Assembly (NCBI GenBank): GCA_907163345.1 | Contig: CAJQUN010000221.1 | Coordinates: 558,001-622,000 of the forward strand | Length of the DNA stretch: 64,000 bases | From: Haberlea rhodopensis | Taxonomy: Eukaryota; Streptophyta; Magnoliopsida; Lamiales; Gesneriaceae | Reading direction: 5' to 3' | Part shown: in pieces, positions 28,201-38,866 of the stretch | How the letters are laid out: every line of letters begins with the position of its first letter | Position numbering within the stretch: position 1 is the first letter of the stretch | Notes under the pieces: generated by a model | Databases searched by the model: none | Told to the model about the DNA's origin: nothing | What the model saw: the letters and a program-made list of their open reading frames with translations, nothing else | Program-made: the position numbers and the translations under genes

Positions 28201-28875
28201 GCCTTTAGCTTTGGCCCTTCCTTTGCCCTTATTCACAATAAGGACATTTGTGGCCTTAGTCTTCTTAGTATTTGCTTCATATGTTCTCAACATACCAAGC
28301 AACTGTGGTAGAGTCTTTTCCATGTCAGTCATATTGTAATTTACTACAAATTGACTGAAGATTTCAGGCAACGATTGCAAGATCACATCGGTGGCCAACT
28401 CTTGGTCCAATGGAAAACCTAGCTTGTCCAGATTCTCAATGTACCCAATCATCTTGAGCACATGAGTTCCAACTAAGCTTCCTTCTACCATCCTGCACTG
28501 GAATAACGCTTTAGAGACGTCATACCTCTCTTGTCTAGCTTGCTGTTGGTACAACTGCTTTAAGTGTTCGATCATATCGAACGCCTCCATTTCCTCATGT
28601 TGCTTCTGAAGCTCAGAGTTCATGGTGGCAAGCATGAGGCACCCAACATCAAGTGCGTCACTCTGATGCTTCTTGTAAGCATCTTTTTCAGCTCTTGTAG
28701 CTGTTAGGGGAGGTTCCTCAGCGAGTAAGGGTTCCTCTAGGACATATTGTTTTTTTTCTTGTTTGAGGACTATCCTCAAGTTCCTATGCCAGTCTAGGAA
28801 ATTCGTCCCATTTAATTTGTCCTTCTCAAGGACCGATCGCAGTGATAAAGTGCTAGTAACGTTGTTAGTTGCCAT
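25297..28875 (-). CDS. Copia Gag-Pol polyprotein with RNase H deletion (Cop-1)
   Basis: A 1,192-residue frame starts MATNNVTSTLSL. Order: Gag (1 to about 250); zinc knuckle CFHCGETGHWKRNC (about 253-266); aspartic protease WVLDTGCGSHIC (about 300); pre-integrase LWHCRLGHINENRM; integrase core with HSDVCGP, RSDRGGEY and GVSERRNRT; RT with LYVDDILLIGN (about 993); start of RNase H. The frame then carries a 42-bp tandem duplication repeating YTDASFQTNKDDKK and ends at a TAA after DDFRSQ. Just downstream only a piece reading CKVPTDDNVSDPL survives, so the RNase H region with its later catalytic acidic residues is deleted. Everything upstream is open. The element could make Gag, protease, integrase and RT but not a full RNase H. 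The acceptor-like ttgcattgtag lies just before the ATG. Confidence 0.88.
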   Translation of the reverse strand: MATNNVTSTLSLRSVLEKDKLNGTNFLDWHRNLRIVLKQEKKQYVLEEPLLAEEPPLTATRAEKDAYKKHQSDALDVGCLMLATMNSELQKQHEEMEAFDMIEHLKQLYQQQARQERYDVSKALFQCRMVEGSLVGTHVLKMIGYIENLDKLGFPLDQELATDVILQSLPEIFSQFVVNYNMTDMEKTLPQLLGMLRTYEANTKKTKATNVLIVNKGKGRAKAKGNKKAKKVFAKSKPKSYALKPKGGIAKEGNCFHCGETGHWKRNCKVYLEDLKKGSVTSASGIFVIEVNLSTSSSWVLDTGCGSHICVNVQDLKRSRTLAKGEVDLRVGNGARVAALAIGDYHLALPSGLSLILKDCYFVPSITKNIISISCLDKYGFSFIIKDNCCSIYLNDMFYASAQMVNGLYVLNLDMPIYNINTKRIKNNDCNPTYLWHCRLGHINENRMSKLHKDGVLDSFDFESYETCESCLMGKMTKAPFKGHVEKANVLLGLIHSDVCGPISTQARGGFQYFVTFTDDLSRYGYVYLMKHKHETFEKFKDLKNEVQNQLGKSIKILRSDRGGEYLSQEFHDYLKECGIVPQLTPPYTPQWNGVSERRNRTLLDMVRSMMSHADLPISFWGHALETAIFLLNRVPSKSVEKTPYEIWTGKRPSMSFMKIWDCEAFVRRHATNKLGPKSDKCLFVGYPKETKGYYFYYPTENNVVVARTGVFLEREFISRKTSGRKIELSEVQPQENTEPEIEMETEQAPQTVVEEVPAQETQAQRRSVRVHREPQRYGFLVTQQGDLLLIDEDEPSSYQQAIMGNDSEKWQEAMKSEMESMYANQVWTLVDPPEGVRPIGCKWIFKKKTDMDGNVQTYKGRLVAKGFKQIHGIDYDETFSPVAMVKSIRILLAIAAFHDYEIWQMDVKSAFLNGNLLEDVYMTQPEGFVDPKDAGKICKLQRSIYGLKQASRSWNLRFDDAIKEFGFIKNEDEPCVYKKVSGSVIIFLVLYVDDILLIGNDIPALQSVKIWLGNYFSMKDLGEATYVLGIKIYRDRSRRLLGLSQSTYIDKVLKRFSMQESKKGFVPMTHGIYLSKEQCPSTPDERQRMSKIPYASAIGSIMYAMMCTRPDVSYALSMTSRYQVDPGEGHWIVVKNILKYLRRTKDTFLIYGGEEELNVMGYTDASFQTNKDDKKYTDASFQTNKDDFRSQ

Positions 28876-30731
28876 GGATATCTACAATGCAAAATAAGTT
28901 TATGATTTAAATCATTTAACATGGTCTTATATTAAATGATACTCCCACTATTTTGTTTGAAAAATATCAACCCTCGGAACCTTTAGTGGGCCAAGATCCA
29001 TATTTCGCCTAATCTTGAGTTAGCTTTGGCTAATAGCCCAAGACTCGGTTATTTAGGTAGACAACACTTTGTCAATTATATCACATATAATTCTTGGATA
29101 GTTGGACGAACAACACTTTGTTCAATTCATCAAATGAATTATAATCCAACCCATGCCTCTAGGTTCCCAATCCTATTGAGATAACCTAGTTAAGTCGTAC
29201 CCAATTAAAGTATAACGGATATCACTTTTATCCTTTCGCGCCTTACTAAGATTGCCACGGTGCTTTGCTTTGGCAAACCCACACATGTACAATCGAAGTT
29301 ATTGACGAGTACTTTTATTTTGGAAGGCATCTAAAACTTAATATTTTAGAGGGATTTATTGATCTCATGATTAATTTGATAATTTAAAATATGTCCACTA
29401 CATATAGTTGTATACATATCTACATATATGTGTAATACTATTATCAAACTAAAACATAAGATAAATCATGCATCAACATACATAATTAAACGTGACATGG
29501 TTATAGCCCCTACTAATGATTTTCTCAAGCCAATGAGAAAATCCTATGAGTCAACCTAAGGTAACTTCACAAGCACCTTCCTTTGGCTCCAATTTGTGAA
29601 TGGCCTCCTCATCCCGGCACGATGCTCCATCTTCATTGATCACCATCAATAAAATAAACTACACTATTTACAAGATATAGAATTCCTCGATTCACATTCG
29701 AGGGGAACATAGGGGAGGGATTACATTTAGAATGAAATAGAGAAAGACACGACACGCAGGTCGTATTATAAATACAAACATCCACAAATCCTATCTAATA
29801 GGTCAAAGGGCTATAACCACGCACCATGCTCAAACAACACATAAAGCATGCATTAACATTTAATTAATTAAATTCTAAACATTTTAAATTTAATTCTAAT
29901 TAAAACTGTAAAATAATTTTTGAAAAATTATCGTACGCTCGGGACATCACATGCCACGAACTAAAGTGACTAAAACACGAACCACCATGGTTCGAACCAT
30001 GAAGCACACGGCTGGACCAATAGTGGGCCTAGGGTTCGAAACCCTAGCCCATGGCCGAGCCATGGCTCATGCGGCGGCGGCGCTAGGGTTCCAACCCTAG
30101 CCGCCTCGCACCTTTATGCACTTTTATTGAGACATCTTGTTTTAAACGCTGGAATTTGTTAGCCACGATTCACGGTCATGCCATGCACGGGGTTCGCTCA
30201 ACCATCTCGAGCTAAGGGTTCGAAAAACCTTGCTCTCATGTGGTAAAGTTACTAATCCATGCATGCGTGAACCATTATCGAGTCAAGGAGTTCAAAACTC
30301 ATCCAAGCATCAAAACTATAGAAAATAAAGCGATGATGGCCGAGCCATGCACGGCTATTAGGGTTCGAAACCCTAGCCGTCATGAGCTAGCCGTCACGTC
30401 CAATGGGTTCTAAACCCTAATTAATTTTCGACACTTCCATGCACAATTATTAGCCACAACGACTAAGCCATCTCGAGCCAAGGGTTTGATAAACCCTAGC
30501 CCTCATGTGGCTAGCCGTGGTGACATTTGTGATGGTGATGGCCGAAAATTGATGCTCAATAAATATTTTTATTCGCCAATTATATCAAATACAATTACTA
30601 CGATGATTTTCATAAACTAAAATTAATTTCATATCATATATGAATTTAAACAGTTTTAATAGCATGCAATATTAATTCTAATATGATTAACACAATTTAA
30701 TCACATATATCCGATATGAGCCTTGTACACG
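28876..30731 (-). other. Cop-1 untranslated leader
   Basis: About 1.86 kb between primer site and gag ATG, without a credible frame. The stretch 29985-30510 has repeated palindromic words of the type gggttcgaaaccctag, set among ccatggccgagccatgg and gcggcggcggcg. The sequence next to the ATG (acttattttgcattgtag) resembles a plant 3' splice site. Such long leaders are usual in this group. Confidence 0.6.
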
Positions 30732-30743
30732 GCTCTGATACCA
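30732..30743 (-). other. Primer-binding site, Cop-1
   Basis: gctctgatacca on plus (tggtatcagagc on minus) lies one base from the inner 5' LTR end at 30745, showing that the interior belongs to the younger, inner element. Confidence 0.85.
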
Positions 30744-30744
30744 C

Positions 30745-32243
30745 TGTAAGTAATCCTCAGAGCATACAACGCAGCGGAATAAAATTTTTAGGATTACTAA
30801 CACCGGATCTATACATAGGTTATTATATCGGATTAAGGTATACGAAGGTCTCACCCTTGTAGCGTGTTTGAAGCAGAATCCACGGAGCAGCACCACGTCC
30901 TACGCCTTCTCCGAGTCACTAGCAAAACTCGATGAGTTTTGCCTCAACGGTATCCACACGATCAAATCGGGTGAAGGGATGGTTTAATAACAAGTTGCTA
31001 GACAAGTTATTAAACCGATACACGAAGCTAACTCGATTCACAATCGAATAATCGCCACAAAACCAACAAGTCTCCTTCGGCTATTGATGAAGAAGCCGAG
31101 AGCTTATTTGATCAATGTAGGCGGCCGAATCCTCTTGCTTGTGTAGGGTTTTGTGTTATGAAATTGTCTTGCAATTAAACACCTTGTAATCATCTTTTAT
31201 ATAATTAATTAAAGGCTTTCATAAAGCCTCATGGGCTTAAGCCCATGATTTAATTAATCATTATGATTATTAATTAAGACTCTTCTTAATTATTTAATTC
31301 ATCCCATGAATTTAATTTCCCTTCTTGATTTAATCTTTTGTGCGACCCGATAGGATCTTGTAATGTTGGCAGTGACATAAAATCTCATTTTACGTCTCAA
31401 GCATTGAGCGGTATCTAGCAACACATCAATGCTACCCAAATTACAAGAATGTCAATGACTCGACATAACCTTTAGAACTTGTGATAATATTAATCATGTA
31501 ACTTAATCCCTTTGTCCTTTGTGTTTAGATTGAACACGAGTCATGGAATAGTCATACTCGTATATCCAATCTTTATTTCTTGATCCCCAAGTAGAACTAG
31601 AATAAACGAATAAGCTCGATATCTCATATCGACTCATTCGAGCATGGCCATGCATTTTAGTTCTCACTTGATCAAGGGCCAAACACATCTCCTGTTATAT
31701 AGGAGGGACAAATCCTATCTCGATCAGTCAACATCCCTCTACATAATTCGTAGTGTATCCAATAGTCGCCTTTATAGATTACCCTGTTACGGGTAACGTT
31801 TGACGATATCAAGATACATAACTCCTTATGTTGGGATCTCTGATGATCACAAGTCGTAAGGATTACATACATTATTATCACTATGAGAATTGCATATGAC
31901 GATCATATAACTATCCATGTTGCATTCTCATGGTGGGTCTGTTCAGTACATCGTTCTCTAACATGTACCCATATGTTGATTTGATATCTCATATCAATGA
32001 ACAATTCATCGATCAACACATACTAGTCTCTACGTATTATCATTATCCCTTTCATGATAATACTTGACTAGGAACATCTTTAAGAATAATACAATATTAT
32101 TCTAAGGACATTAACATATATATTAATTCACAATGCACAGTTAAAAGAATAATATATAATAATGAATTGCCATTCATAAAACCATATTACAGAATATGTC
32201 ACAAACAATCATCTAATGACTTGTCTTAGGGCATATCCCAACA
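30745..32243 (-). repeat. Cop-1 5' LTR (inner)
   Basis: 1,499 bp, nearly identical to 22555-24053, with terminal tgttgggatatgcc on the minus strand. Followed on the right by atgaa, the inner target duplication. Confidence 0.88.
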
Positions 32244-33330
32244 ATGAAGTCTTAATCCCATTAAACCCCTTGTTAACAAATTATATATGATTAATTAAAG
32301 GCTTTCATAAAGCCTTATGGGCTTAAGCCCATGATTTAACTTAATCATTATGATAATTAATTAAGACTCCTCTTAATTATTTAATTCATCCCATGAATTT
32401 AATTTCCCTTCTCGATTCAATCTTTTGTGCGACCCGATAGGATCTTGTAATGTTGGCAGTGACATAAAATCTCATTTTATGTCCCAAGCAAGGAGCGGTG
32501 TCTAGCAACACATCGAGGCTACCCAAATTACAAGAATGTCAATGACTCGACATAACCTTTAGAACTTGTGATAACATTAACCATGAAGCTTAATCCCTTT
32601 GTCCTTTGTGTTTAGATTGAACATGAGTCATGGAATAGTCATACTCGTATATCCAATCTTTATTTCTTGATCCCCAAGTAGAACTAGAATAAACGAATAA
32701 GCTCGATATCTCATATCGACTCATTCGAGCATGGCCATGCATTTTAGTTCTCACTTGATCAATGGCCAAACACATCTCCTGTTATATAGGAGGGACAAAT
32801 CCTATCTCGATCAGTCAACATCCCTCTACATAATTCGTAGTGTATCCAATAGTCGCCTTTATAGTATACCCTGTTACGGGTAACGTTTGATGATATCAAG
32901 ATACATAACTCCTTATGTTGGGATCTCTGATGATCACAAGTCGTAAGGATTTCATACATTATTATCACTATGAGAATTGCATATGACGATCATATAACTA
33001 TCCATGTTGCATTCTCATGGTGGGTCTGTCCAGTACATCGTTCTCTAACATGTACCCATATGTTGATTTGATATCTCATATCAATGAACAATTCATCGAT
33101 CAACATATACTAGTCTCTACGTATTATCATTATCCCTTTCATGATAATACTTGACTAGGGACATCTTTAAGAATAATACAATATTATTCTAAGGACATTA
33201 ACATATATATTAATTCACATTGCACAGTTAAAAGAATAATATATAATAATGAATTGTCATTCATAAAATCATATTACATTGTATGTCATAAACAATCATC
33301 TAATGATGTGTCTTAGGGCATATCCCAACA
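32244..33330 (-). repeat. Older copia solo LTR, 5' part
   Basis: The remainder of the LTR begun at 22145-22554. It starts with the duplicated atgaa and ends catatcccaaca, followed by the outer target duplication aaaac. It has its own differences from the young LTRs (gaacatgagtc, atagtataccc, cattgtatgtcat). Confidence 0.8.
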
Positions 33331-33335
33331 AAAAC

Positions 33336-33984
33336 CGGTATAGGAAAACCACAATAAATGAGACAGGATACGGCTAATACCATAGGTTGAAAACAGGTAT
33401 GGGAACCCCGTATTATTTCTTCTATTAGCCAATGATTATGAACAGGTTCTGAAAATCATAGTCTATCGCTGTCAATTAAGTACCACACTCAAAGGTACCC
33501 TAAAAGAATAAATATAAATAAATTTTCAATTGAATAATGTATTTATTGATTGATGAATGTGATACGTGATATCTTGTTATTATATCAGTTTCAACTTATT
33601 GAGCCATTAGCTCACTGGATTCCTATGATGCAGGTAGTAATGTACATGTGTAGAGATTGACTCAGTCTCCAGAGCGGTCAGACAGAGATTTGTTCATATG
33701 CCATGCTTCGAGCAGTTTTGTTGCAATCGTAAAAAAAAAAAAAAAACTCTGTGTTATTTTGATTAAACCGCTCTGTTATGGTTTATGTAAACTTATATGT
33801 GTTAAACCAATATGCATGGATGGTTGTTGTTAATGTAAAGGGTTTGGTTTTTATTTCAAGAAAATCATGTTATTACAAACCATAACATTTCACTATTTAT
33901 AGAAGATTAACATTTCTTGACATAACTGTATAACTCGGTTGAGTTATGTAGTCTGGTTAAGGGTTGTTACAATCCCCGTCATGA
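33336..33984. other. Non-coding flank, probable part of an older split LTR
   Basis: No frame is present. Contains gagccattagctcactggat, a poly-A run at about 33731-33746, and an LTR-like end gggttgttaca at about 33962-33972. It would join 22139 directly if Cop-1 were removed. Confidence 0.35.
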
Positions 33985-34350
33985 TGCATTACTCCAATTA
34001 TTGCATACTTATCATTTCGAATTTTATAATAAAAAAATGTTAAGTAAACTTTCAAAAAAATGGACGTGGTTTTTGCGATTTATCTGATAAGATGAGAAAT
34101 AATTTTTATTATATATTTTATTTTACGTTTATTTGTTTTAAAAAAAACTAAAAAAAGACAGAAAACAAAAAAGTTGGTGTCCAACTTTAAAAGTTGGACA
34201 AGCGTATTAAGTTGGCATGTCCAATTTTAACACATGGACATGCGCCAACTCAGTTGACGTATCGGGTCAGCTTGTAAATATATTTTATTTCAGGTTATTT
34301 TATTAAATATTTTTTTAAAAATAGGTTATTATATTAAAAAACCCCTTTCT
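33985..34350 (+). repeat. Dispersed repeat, copy 2
   Basis: Reverse-complement relative of 11455-11805, running from tgcattactccaattattgc to attaaaaaacccc. Conserved blocks include the ttttaaagttgg palindrome and ttgtaaatatattttatttc. No long inverted repeat follows here, so the foldback next to copy 1 is separate or was lost. Confidence 0.6.
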
Positions 34351-35404
34351 TTGCCTATTTGCTAATATTAAATTTGCTATTGAGTTTAGCTTTTTACATT
34401 ATTGTTTAGTTAAGATATTAGCTTTATTAATGGAAAAAAGTAATTTTGAATGAAGCGTGGAAATTTGAGTTCAATCAATCCAACAGAATTAAATAAGTAT
34501 GGGAAGTTATATGATTTATTATTGCATAAATGTGAGTGTTTTTTATTTTTTATTTTTGCATATTCCATAAGCCGTGTTGTTGGTTAATGATATTGCATAA
34601 GATCAAGCATTTCATGCTTTATCAAAATTATAGCTAATAGTGCAACTCAAATATTTTAAACCGTACAATATATTAAGCACCATGTATCAATCGCTATCCT
34701 AAGAGCCAATTATTACTCCCCCAACAACCCCCTCCTAATATTGCATTCATTGCAACTCATGGAAATCGAACACATGAAATCGGTTTTGATATCAATTGTA
34801 GGATTAAGTGTTTGTCGCTTTACCAAATATTATAACGTGATACAATTTAATTCAAATCTTTTAAACCAGTGGTTAGCAAATTATTAAATGGAAAAAAATT
34901 CAAAAAAAAAAAAAAGAATGAAAATATCAAAGTTTTGATGATAAATGCTGCTTGGACGTTGTTCATTTCCCTGAAGATGATCATGCATCACGCTAAAGTG
35001 TGATTGATTTAATCGTCTAAGAGATCTCAAAATTAAAGTGTGGTTTGTGTATTGCCGACATTAATCTATAACTAATAGATATCTAAGTGATAATGACACG
35101 ACCACAAACATAATATTTTGGAAAATGAGATATACTTTGAACATTGAATAGTTTAAATTTATATTGTCACGTCGTGAGACCGGAACCGATAACACCAACG
35201 TTATTTCCAAATTAAAAATTTGAAAATAACAAGCCTCAGATATAGATCTCAAATAACCAGTCTTTTTATTCCATAAATAATATTAAATTGTCTTTACAAC
35301 TGAACTGATAATAGAATAAGATTGACTGAAAATATAAAACGGTGCGGAAGCGCAAACTATTCTCATGGTAGTACAAAGAGAAATTACTTGTTCCTTTTAA
35401 ATAT
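34351..35404. other. AT-rich stretch, nothing recognised
   Basis: No coding frame, LTR end or repeat array could be supported. A poly-A run occurs near 34900. The segment around 35261-35404 may be the 3' tail of the copia remnant that follows. Confidence 0.4.
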
Positions 35405-36175
35405 CTAAGTATACTCTTGACTGCCATCAATGAGTAAGTCCAGGATTATCTGATATTTACTCACCATTCCAACAACAAAGCAGAGGTCTGGTCGAGTACA
35501 CATCATTTCATACATCAGACTCCCTACAGCGCTGATGTATGGAATATTAATCATACATGCCTTTTCTTCTTCTATTTTAGGGCATAATTCCTTGCTAAGG
35601 ACACAACTTTTGTCGATGGGAGTGTCAACGGGATTATCATTATGTATACGAAATCGTTCTAACATCTTTTTGATGTAAGCCTCTTAAAACAAGCATAATA
35701 GTCTATTAGAGCGGTCTCTGTATATCTTAACACCAAGTATGTATTCATCTTCTCCCATGTCCTTTGAGGACAACCAGCGTTGAGTGGTGACAATCATCTC
35801 CATGCCATTTCCAGCCAATAAAATATCGTCCATATAAAGTGAGAGAATTAAAAAATTATTTTCACTTCTCTTGATATACACACAATGGTCCTCCTCAACC
35901 ATCGTACAGATAGCTCGATGAATCGATGATACCATTGTCTAGACGATTGCTTCAGACCATAAATGGAACTTTTGGGCTTGCAAACTTTGCGCTCTTGTCC
36001 CCATGGGCTGATCTATGTAAATTTCTTCGTCTAGTTCTCAATTGAGAAAAGCTGTTTTGACATTCATCTGCAACAAGTCCAGGTCAAAGTCGACTACAAT
36101 GGCTAAAATAAGGCGGATTGAGGCAAGCCTCACCATAGGGGAGAATGTTTCTTCATAATCGACACCCTCTTAGAA
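35405..36175 (-). pseudogene. Copia RT/RNase H remnant (Cop-3)
   Basis: Reading on the minus strand from 36175, broken frames show the copia RT thumb-palm region: an AFLN...IYIDQP-like segment, then LSLYMDDILLAGNGME (catalytic Asp pair present, about 35830-35850), DMGEDEYILGVKIYRDRS, and in another frame NIPYISAVGSLMYEMMCTRPDLCFVVGMVSKY. Several stops and frameshifts separate the parts, no LTR is adjacent, and it differs from Cop-1 and Cop-2 in sequence. It is an old isolated fragment. Confidence 0.7.
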
Positions 36176-36242
36176 CACATGCTTGTGTATATATGTAGGT
36201 ACACCATTTTTAATAAAATAGAATGGAAACTTGCGCGGAGCG

Positions 36243-36448
36243 CAGTGGCGGTAAGGGGGGCCAAATTTTTTGTCTTTACCTTACATTTTTCTTTTAAAAA
36301 AAATGCATCTTTACCCCCTAAAATTGTATTTTATCCCTCAAAAAATGCAGTTTGCCCCCCTTTTAATTTGTTTTTGACCCATTAAAATTTTTTTTGCCCT
36401 AACTTTTTCTAAATTTTTTCCCCTTCCTAGAATCTGCCTCCGCCAGGG
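36243..36448. mobile_element. Possible hAT-type MITE
   Basis: A 206-bp stretch starts cagtggcggtaaggggggcc and ends ctgcctccgccaggg, giving short imperfect terminal inverted repeats (cagtggcgg against ccgccaggg). It is flanked by near-identical 8-bp direct repeats, gcggagcg (36235-36242) and gcggagtg (36449-36456), the hAT target-site length. The interior is C- and T-rich with no frame. Confidence 0.4.
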
Positions 36449-36456
36449 GCGGAGTG

Positions 36457-37171
36457 GAGTCATAATTTAAAATTATTTGGTTGCTTATGCTTAAATAGAG
36501 GGCTAAATGATTAACACGATTTTGAGGGTTGAGTTATATGACAAAATTTTCGAAAATTCGGGGGTTGAAGCCACTCTAACCTTTAAGATGGCTCCCTTGA
36601 GACCATATTGTTATTATCCATTAATGTGTTTTTAGCCATCGTTAGGCCTTTCCAAATAATTGGCTGTGCAAAGTGTATTCTTGATCGGGAATTGTAGTAG
36701 GAACAACTCATAACACCCACATGACAACATTAACCAGCAATGCAAGTACCAGAATACATGATAATTTAGACCATGTCGAGCATACGGGAGACTATTACTA
36801 ACTTAAACAAGTGGTATTTTATTTCGATCAAGTCCGAATCAATAAAGCCTCGGTTTGGTATATCCCAAAATTTTTTATTAACATATCCTATGAGATTTAT
36901 TAAATTGTAGGAAATTTGCAATAGTTAATTATTAAGTCTGCAATCGAACATAATTTATAAATGAGTACATGTTTAAAATACAAAATTTTAAATGACGCCA
37001 ATTCGAAATTTATTTTATTGAGTGAACGGTATTCCTATTCGTGCTTTTATATTTGATATTTGCACCTGATTATATATGAATCAGGCGCGATCGATCCGTC
37101 CCCGTGTTAGATCTGTTTATATTATATTCCGCTGCGTTTGGATCTGATGCCGGGGTACGGAAACCCAAAAG
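36457..37171 (+). other. Upstream flank and probable 5' LTR end of Cop-2
   Basis: The part next to the primer site (tatattccgctgcgtttgga, 37122-37141) resembles the U5 end of the copia LTRs in this window. A tggtatatcccaaaa word near 36856 may be the decayed LTR start. No second LTR survives for comparison, so the boundary is a guess. Confidence 0.35.
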
Positions 37172-37183
37172 TGGTATCAGAGC
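37172..37183 (+). other. Primer-binding site, Cop-2
   Basis: tggtatcagagc marks the 5' end of the interior of a plus-strand copia element. Confidence 0.75.
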
Positions 37184-38866
37184 CAGGTTGCGCTTTGATT
37201 CATGTATTCAATATTTTTTTTATTAGATCGTTTCCAATCGATACTAATCGGTGTTATAATATTAAAAAATTACTGAGTCCGAAAAATATAGAAAATAAAA
37301 TTAAATATGTTTTAATCGACACCAAAACCCCTGTTATTGTTCGCCGGAAACTGTTCGCCAAAAACCTCACGCTCGCGGCGGCTACTGGCGGCATGAAGGT
37401 GCACATGCAAATGTCTGCAATCGTTGCAGATGGAATCGCAAATCGCGCAGGTTGAATTGCACCCGAAATCAGGCGAGCCTTTTGAAATCGTTTCAGGGTG
37501 AGCTTGCTGTCACACGAGAAATTTGTTCTGCGCGAGGATGTACGATGGGAAGAGGACGCGAATCGGCGTGTTTGTTCATGCAAAACAACGGCGGACGCAC
37601 GGGCTGGCGAGGCGGTGGCGACACGAGCAAACCCTAATCTGGAACCCTAATTCTCGATTTAGGGGATGATGAACAATACTGTTCAACATTAAAAAAAAAA
37701 TTAATCAGAAAATATGGATAATTTTTTGGTCGAAATTGTATGATTAATTTTGGATCCAAATTGTTTGGAGTAATAATTTAATTTTGGGTCATTTTAGATA
37801 TTTTTCGGATATTAATTTGAAATAACAAATCATAAAAGAATTACTTATTAAAAATATGATTTTTTTTAATTTATTATATGTAAAATAGAGATTTTACAAA
37901 TTAATTGAAAATTAGCTGAAAATGTTTCATTTAATTTATTTTCGATTAATATTATGATTTGAAAGGTAAAATAGAGACTTTACCAATTAATTGAATTTTA
38001 ATTGATTAGAAATTAAATAAAATTATTTTATTTAATTTGTTAATTTATTTTCAATTAATGCCACGATTAGTGGTGAAATGATAGAATAATATTGTGATCT
38101 AATTACATTTGATGTGATTAGTACCATTGCATATGATGTAAATGGTTAGTCTAATGTTTAATTAGACATTATATGGTTGCATGGTGGATGATTACGGGTC
38201 TTGACCAATGTGTTGAGGTGAATGTTTAGGTTTTTATTATTTCATTATAATTGTGATTTTTGGTTATCGGGCCTGCGAGCCTGCTCTATTTATTTCTTAT
38301 GTATCCCACCCCGGATTTGCATCCCTATTCTCTTGTTTGCACGATTTAAATGTAAAATCATTAGAATAGTGGAAGATCGAGATTGAAGATAGAGCATCAA
38401 GAATCAAGACATGTATAATGGAAGAAAAAATGTAATAGGATTGCATTGCATACCTGCATCACCTTAGGCAGACTTGTGATCCATGTATGGCTCACGTGGA
38501 TCAATTAGGAAAAGGCCGTAATCGTCCATATTTATTTTTATTATGCATGTGATGTATGATAAATGTTTGTTTGTATGTTTTATTAGTACATATGATTGCA
38601 TGAATAAAATATAGTTGCATGACTCCGGCAAACAAACAAACAATCACTTGATGAGATTTTAAATAAAGTCAAACCCCTCTTTTGAATATGATTCAAAAGT
38701 TTAATATCAAACTGTGAAGGGGAGCTCAAAGGAGTTTGTTGCTTCCTGTCTTCCATCAACAGTTAGGCCATGAGACGCTACTCGTGTCAGGTGTCTTGTC
38801 TCACCCTCGTGGGGGGCATCGGGCATGGGAAAGTTGTGTGTTTAACTTTTTCATCTGGCATCTGGC
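37184..38866 (+). other. Cop-2 untranslated leader
   Basis: A long AT-rich leader with no credible frame. It contains a GC-rich ctcgcggcggctactggcgg segment, several near-duplicate words (aaaatagagattttacaaat / aaaatagagactttaccaat, about 37885 and 37968), and a repeated gcatgggaaagttgtgtg (38823 and 38866). Confidence 0.5.

Larger units (their letters stand above)
22145..33330 (-). mobile_element. Cop-1: nested copia element inside a solo LTR of its own family
   Basis: Two sets of target duplications are visible. The outer one is aaaac (22140-22144 and 33331-33335) and bounds an older LTR split into 22145-22554 and 32244-33330. The inner one is atgaa (22550-22554 and 32244-32248) and bounds a younger element with LTRs 22555-24053 and 30745-32243 (both 1,499 bp, about seven differences by eye). 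An extra 1,088-bp LTR segment (24054-25141) with a third atgaa copy lies between the inner 3' LTR and the interior. The LTR start tgttgggatatgcc, LTR length and protein suggest the Angela/Tork group. Confidence 0.85.

Noticed and set aside
29985..30540. Telomere-like ccctaa/aaccctag sequence
   Set aside because: Words are isolated and palindromic, not a (ccctaaa)n tandem, and sit in a copia leader.
37138..37637. Overlapping 100-residue frames at the start of Cop-2
   Set aside because: They begin in the LTR end or primer site and lie in the untranslated leader; no similarity to Gag.
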